DNA of 10,049 nucleotides. Source: JBFWNZ01 sp050250795 (lineage in GTDB: Bacteria > Pseudomonadota > Alphaproteobacteria > UBA8366). The stretch covers positions 1 through 10,049 of the forward strand of contig JBFWNZ010000123.1 in assembly GCA_050250795.1 (NCBI GenBank), read 5' to 3'. The notes under the pieces are model-generated. The model ran no database searches. It was not told the origin of the DNA and saw only the letters and a list, made by a program, of their open reading frames with translations. Both the position numbers and the translations under genes were made by a program. This document shows positions 7,844 to 10,049 of the stretch, piece by piece (positions within the stretch are counted from its first letter, which is position 1; each line of letters begins with the position of its first letter).

Positions 7844-10049
7844 GCGCCGCGCGACGCCCCTGCGTAATCGTCACCCGCCCGCGCCCGGACGCCGAGGCCC
7901 TGATCAAGGCCCTGGAAGAGCGCGGCATCGACACGGTCGCGGCGCCCCTGCTGGACATCCTGCCCGAGGACGGGCCGGCGCCGGACCTGGGGGGCGTGCA
8001 GGCCCTGCTTTTCACCTCGGCCAACGGGGTGCGCGCCTTTGCCGCGCGCAGCGCCATCCGCATTCACCCCGTGCTGGCCGTCGGCGACGCCACGGCCGCC
8101 GCGGCGCGCGCGGCGGGCTTCGCCGATGTGAAGAGTGCTGGCGGCAATGTCGATGATCTGGCGCGCCTTGCGATCCGCCAGTTCGACCCCAATTCGGGCG
8201 ATCTTCTTCATGTGGCGGGAACCGATGTCGCCGGCGACCTGGCCGGCGCGCTCTCCGCGGCCGGCTTCTCCATGCGCCGCGCCGTGCTGTATTCCGCGCG
8301 CGCCGCCGCGACCTTGCCCGAACCCGCTGCACTGGCGCTTCGGACCGGTCGTGCCGACGCCATCCTGTTTTTTTCTCCCCGCACGGCCGGCAGCTTTGTT
8401 ACCCTCGCACGCGATGCAGGGTTGGGCGATGCATGCCGGCGTTTGGGGGCCGTCTGTCTTAGCGATGCCGTGGCCGCGGCGGCCCAGGGCCTGCCGTGGC
8501 GCGAGGTCGCGGTTGCAGAGGCACCGACCCAGGCCGCATTGCTGGCCGCGTTGGACGATTGTCTGCACAGGGCGGAAGCTGCCGTGACCGATCCGAAGCC
8601 GACCGATCCCCAGGAACAGGCGCCGGAGTCCGCAGGACTCGACGCAGCCTTCGTTATCGAGCGCTTCGGCGGCATCCGACCGATGGCCGCCAAGCTCGGC
8701 GTGCCGGTCACGACCGTTCAGGGCTGGAAGCTACGCGGGCATCTGCCGGCCGCACGCGAAACCGAAATCCGGGCAACGGCCGAACGGCTCGGCATCGATC
8801 TGACGCCGCCGGCCGCCGCCGAAGCGATCGTCGTCGATTCCGCAGGAACGGCCGCCGGGCCATCGGCCGGCGAAGCGGCCGCGTCGCCCTCCCCATCCGC
8901 CGATCCGACGCCCGGGCCTGCCACGGCGCCGGCCCAGGCTTCCGCCACGCCGGGCCATCGTGCCGCCATCGCCGTCTCGGTCCTGGCGCTGGTTGCGGCG
9001 GCCGCTGCGGTCGCCATCGTCGCGGTCCGGCCCTTCGACCGCCCGTCGCCCACGGCATCCGACGGCAATGCGGTCGCCGCACTGGAGAGCCGGATCGCGG
9101 CGCTTGAACAGCGGCCGGCCTCCGAACAGCCGGCGACCGGCCCGCTTGCCGAGCGCATTGCCGCGCTGGAGCAGCGCACGCCGGCCGCGCCGGCCGAAGA
9201 CATGACCGCGCGCCTGGACGCGCTGGCGCAGCGGGTCGAGGCGGTCGAGACCGCGCCCTCCGGCGCCACCGCGGACCCTCCGGCCGGCCTGGCACAGGAG
9301 CTTGCCGCCGCCCGCGACGACCTGCTGGCGCGGCTCGCGCCGCTGACCGAGCGGATCGACGCCTTGCAGAAGCAGTTCGCCGCATTGATGGAGACGGTCG
9401 AGCAGGAGCAGGGACAGAACCTCGTCAATCGCATTCGCGAGCTGGCGGTCCGGCTCGACGACACCGACACCGAACTGGTCACGCTGCTGCGCGAATACGA
9501 AGCGGTGAAGGACCGGCTGATGGGGCTGGAATCCCGGCCGGTCCGCACGGGCGATCCGGCGGCGGCGCTCGCTCTGGCCATCGGCCAGTTGCAGACCGCG
9601 GTCCGCGACGGTCAGCCCTATCGGGCCGCGCTCGACCGCGTCCAGACGCTCGGACAGTCCAAGCCGGCGCTGATCGAGGCGCTGGCGGCTCTCGCGGCCC
9701 ATGCCGATGGCGGCGTCGCGCGGATGGATGCCCTGCAACGCGATTTCGACCGGCTGGCGCCGCAGTTCGCGACGGCGGGAACGGAGACGGCGGACGGCGG
9801 CTGGTTCGATCAGGTGAAGGCCAAGCTGGCGTCGCTGGTCACGATCCGCCGCGTCGGATCGCCGGCCGAGAGCACTGGCACGCCCGTCGAACGCGCCGGC
9901 GCCGCCCTCGATGCGGGCGACCTGCCCGGCGCCCTGGCGGCCCTCGCCGATCTGCCGCGCGACCGGCTCGATCCCGAGGCCGCGACATGGCTGGCGGCGG
10001 CGGAGGCACGCGTGGCCGCGCTGGCCGCACTGGACCGGCTCAACGACCT
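7840..10049 (+). CDS. hemD: Uroporphyrinogen-III synthase (HemD) fused to a Mic60/mitofilin-type membrane protein, 3' end cut by window
   Basis: The frame opens with GTG at 7840, with GGAG 8 nt upstream, and stays open for at least 736 codons to the window edge. Residues 1 to about 245 form a HemD domain, which cyclises hydroxymethylbilane to uroporphyrinogen III: VIVTRPRPDAE, LLFTSANGVRAF, VLAVGDATAAAARAAGF, ILFFSPRTAGSF and a WREVAVAEAPTQAALL end. A Cro/YdaS-like helix-turn-helix follows (268-322), then a Pro/Ala-rich linker, one membrane segment (375-396), a coiled coil (about 409-570) and a mitofilin-type domain with SLVTIRRVG and ALDAGDLPGALAAL (from about 575). Predicted topology places HemD and the HTH in the cytoplasm and the coiled coil and mitofilin part in the periplasm. 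HemD proteins normally end near residue 250, and Mic60 is usually a separate gene beside hem genes in alphaproteobacteria. A sequencing frameshift near 8560-8584 could mimic the fusion. The domain calls are firmer than the fusion itself. Confidence 0.8.
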   Translation, partial: MSAARRPCVIVTRPRPDAEALIKALEERGIDTVAAPLLDILPEDGPAPDLGGVQALLFTSANGVRAFAARSAIRIHPVLAVGDATAAAARAAGFADVKSAGGNVDDLARLAIRQFDPNSGDLLHVAGTDVAGDLAGALSAAGFSMRRAVLYSARAAATLPEPAALALRTGRADAILFFSPRTAGSFVTLARDAGLGDACRRLGAVCLSDAVAAAAQGLPWREVAVAEAPTQAALLAALDDCLHRAEAAVTDPKPTDPQEQAPESAGLDAAFVIERFGGIRPMAAKLGVPVTTVQGWKLRGHLPAARETEIRATAERLGIDLTPPAAAEAIVVDSAGTAAGPSAGEAAASPSPSADPTPGPATAPAQASATPGHRAAIAVSVLALVAAAAAVAIVAVRPFDRPSPTASDGNAVAALESRIAALEQRPASEQPATGPLAERIAALEQRTPAAPAEDMTARLDALAQRVEAVETAPSGATADPPAGLAQELAAARDDLLARLAPLTERIDALQKQFAALMETVEQEQGQNLVNRIRELAVRLDDTDTELVTLLREYEAVKDRLMGLESRPVRTGDPAAALALAIGQLQTAVRDGQPYRAALDRVQTLGQSKPALIEALAALAAHADGGVARMDALQRDFDRLAPQFATAGTETADGGWFDQVKAKLASLVTIRRVGSPAESTGTPVERAGAALDAGDLPGALAALADLPRDRLDPEAATWLAAAEARVAALAALDRLND
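8641..8805 (+). other. Helix-turn-helix module inside the HemD-mitofilin protein
   Basis: Residues 268-322 read as a compact helical domain: a helix with VIERFGGIRPMAAKLG, then VPVTTVQGWKLRGHLPAAR, which has the shape of a Cro/YdaS-type recognition helix followed by its wing-side turn, then a final helix. Similar segments occur in phage-type repressors, where they bind DNA. In a membrane-anchored protein the module could contact DNA, RNA or a protein. The identification rests on motif pattern only. Confidence 0.6.
8962..9027 (+). other. Single transmembrane segment of the HemD-mitofilin protein
   Basis: Residues 375-396 are an uninterrupted Ala/Val/Leu/Ile stretch flanked by His-Arg on the N-terminal side and Arg-Pro on the C-terminal side. 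It follows a roughly 45-residue Pro/Ala/Ser-rich linker. No other hydrophobic stretch of this length is seen in the frame. It most likely anchors the protein once in the inner membrane with the HemD part in the cytoplasm. Confidence 0.8.
9091..9177 (+). repeat. Coiled-coil repeat within the mitofilin part
   Basis: Two copies of an eight-residue unit RIAALEQR (residues 418-425 and 439-446) lie 63 bp apart. A looser third copy, RLDALAQR (458-465), follows. The spacing of 21 and 19 residues fits three heptads, so these are coiled-coil repeats of a stalk. The DNA of the copies differs at wobble positions, so this is not a recent duplication. Confidence 0.65.

Noticed and set aside
8368..8374. Run of seven T in hemD as a possible slippage or frameshift site
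   Set aside because: The frame after the run still encodes the expected HemD motif FFSPRT, so no shift is needed. The run is only a mild sequencing-error risk.
6904..8568. 554-codon open frame on the minus strand opposite hemC and hemD
   Set aside because: It has shadow composition (Arg/Ser/Ala-rich) and no recognisable motif; the plus-strand genes are unambiguous.

Overview
The window is GC-rich, gene-dense chromosomal DNA. It looks alphaproteobacterial, probably Rhodospirillales-like, although the exact lineage is not shown. The evidence is the divergent tsaD-gpsA / hemC-hemD layout, a mitofilin-type (Mic60-like) domain next to heme genes, and the strong G/C third-position bias. No tRNA, rRNA, CRISPR array, phage or insertion-sequence gene was seen.

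Left part (1-2914): acs (acetyl-CoA synthetase, minus strand) and a creatininase-family metallohydrolase (plus strand) diverge from a 182-bp control region. The space between the creatininase gene and the next minus-strand operon holds a REP-like inverted doublet (2941-3028). Its two hairpins share one 11-nt loop sequence but have different stems.

Middle part (3040-6860): a tightly packed minus-strand run reads tsaD > gpsA > a two-domain YCII protein > a single-domain YCII protein > an EVE-domain protein > a small Rieske ferredoxin-like protein. Gaps are 17, 76, 11 and 7 bp, and the last pair overlaps by 4 bp (ATGA). tsaD serves tRNA t6A modification and gpsA serves phospholipid precursor synthesis. 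The roles of the YCII, EVE and Rieske proteins cannot be fixed from sequence.

Right part (6917-10049): hemC (hydroxymethylbilane synthase) runs divergently from tsaD across only 56 bp. It overlaps by 4 bp (GTGA) a GTG-started frame that stays open to the window edge (at least 736 codons). This frame encodes a uroporphyrinogen-III synthase (HemD) domain, then a Cro/YdaS-like helix-turn-helix, a Pro/Ala-rich linker, one membrane segment, a coiled coil and a mitofilin-type C-terminal domain. Alphaproteobacterial Mic60 genes are known to lie beside heme genes. Here HemD and the mitofilin appear to be one polypeptide, which would tether tetrapyrrole synthesis to the inner membrane. This is the most interesting object in the window, with the caveat that one base error near 8560-8584 could make two overlapping genes look fused.
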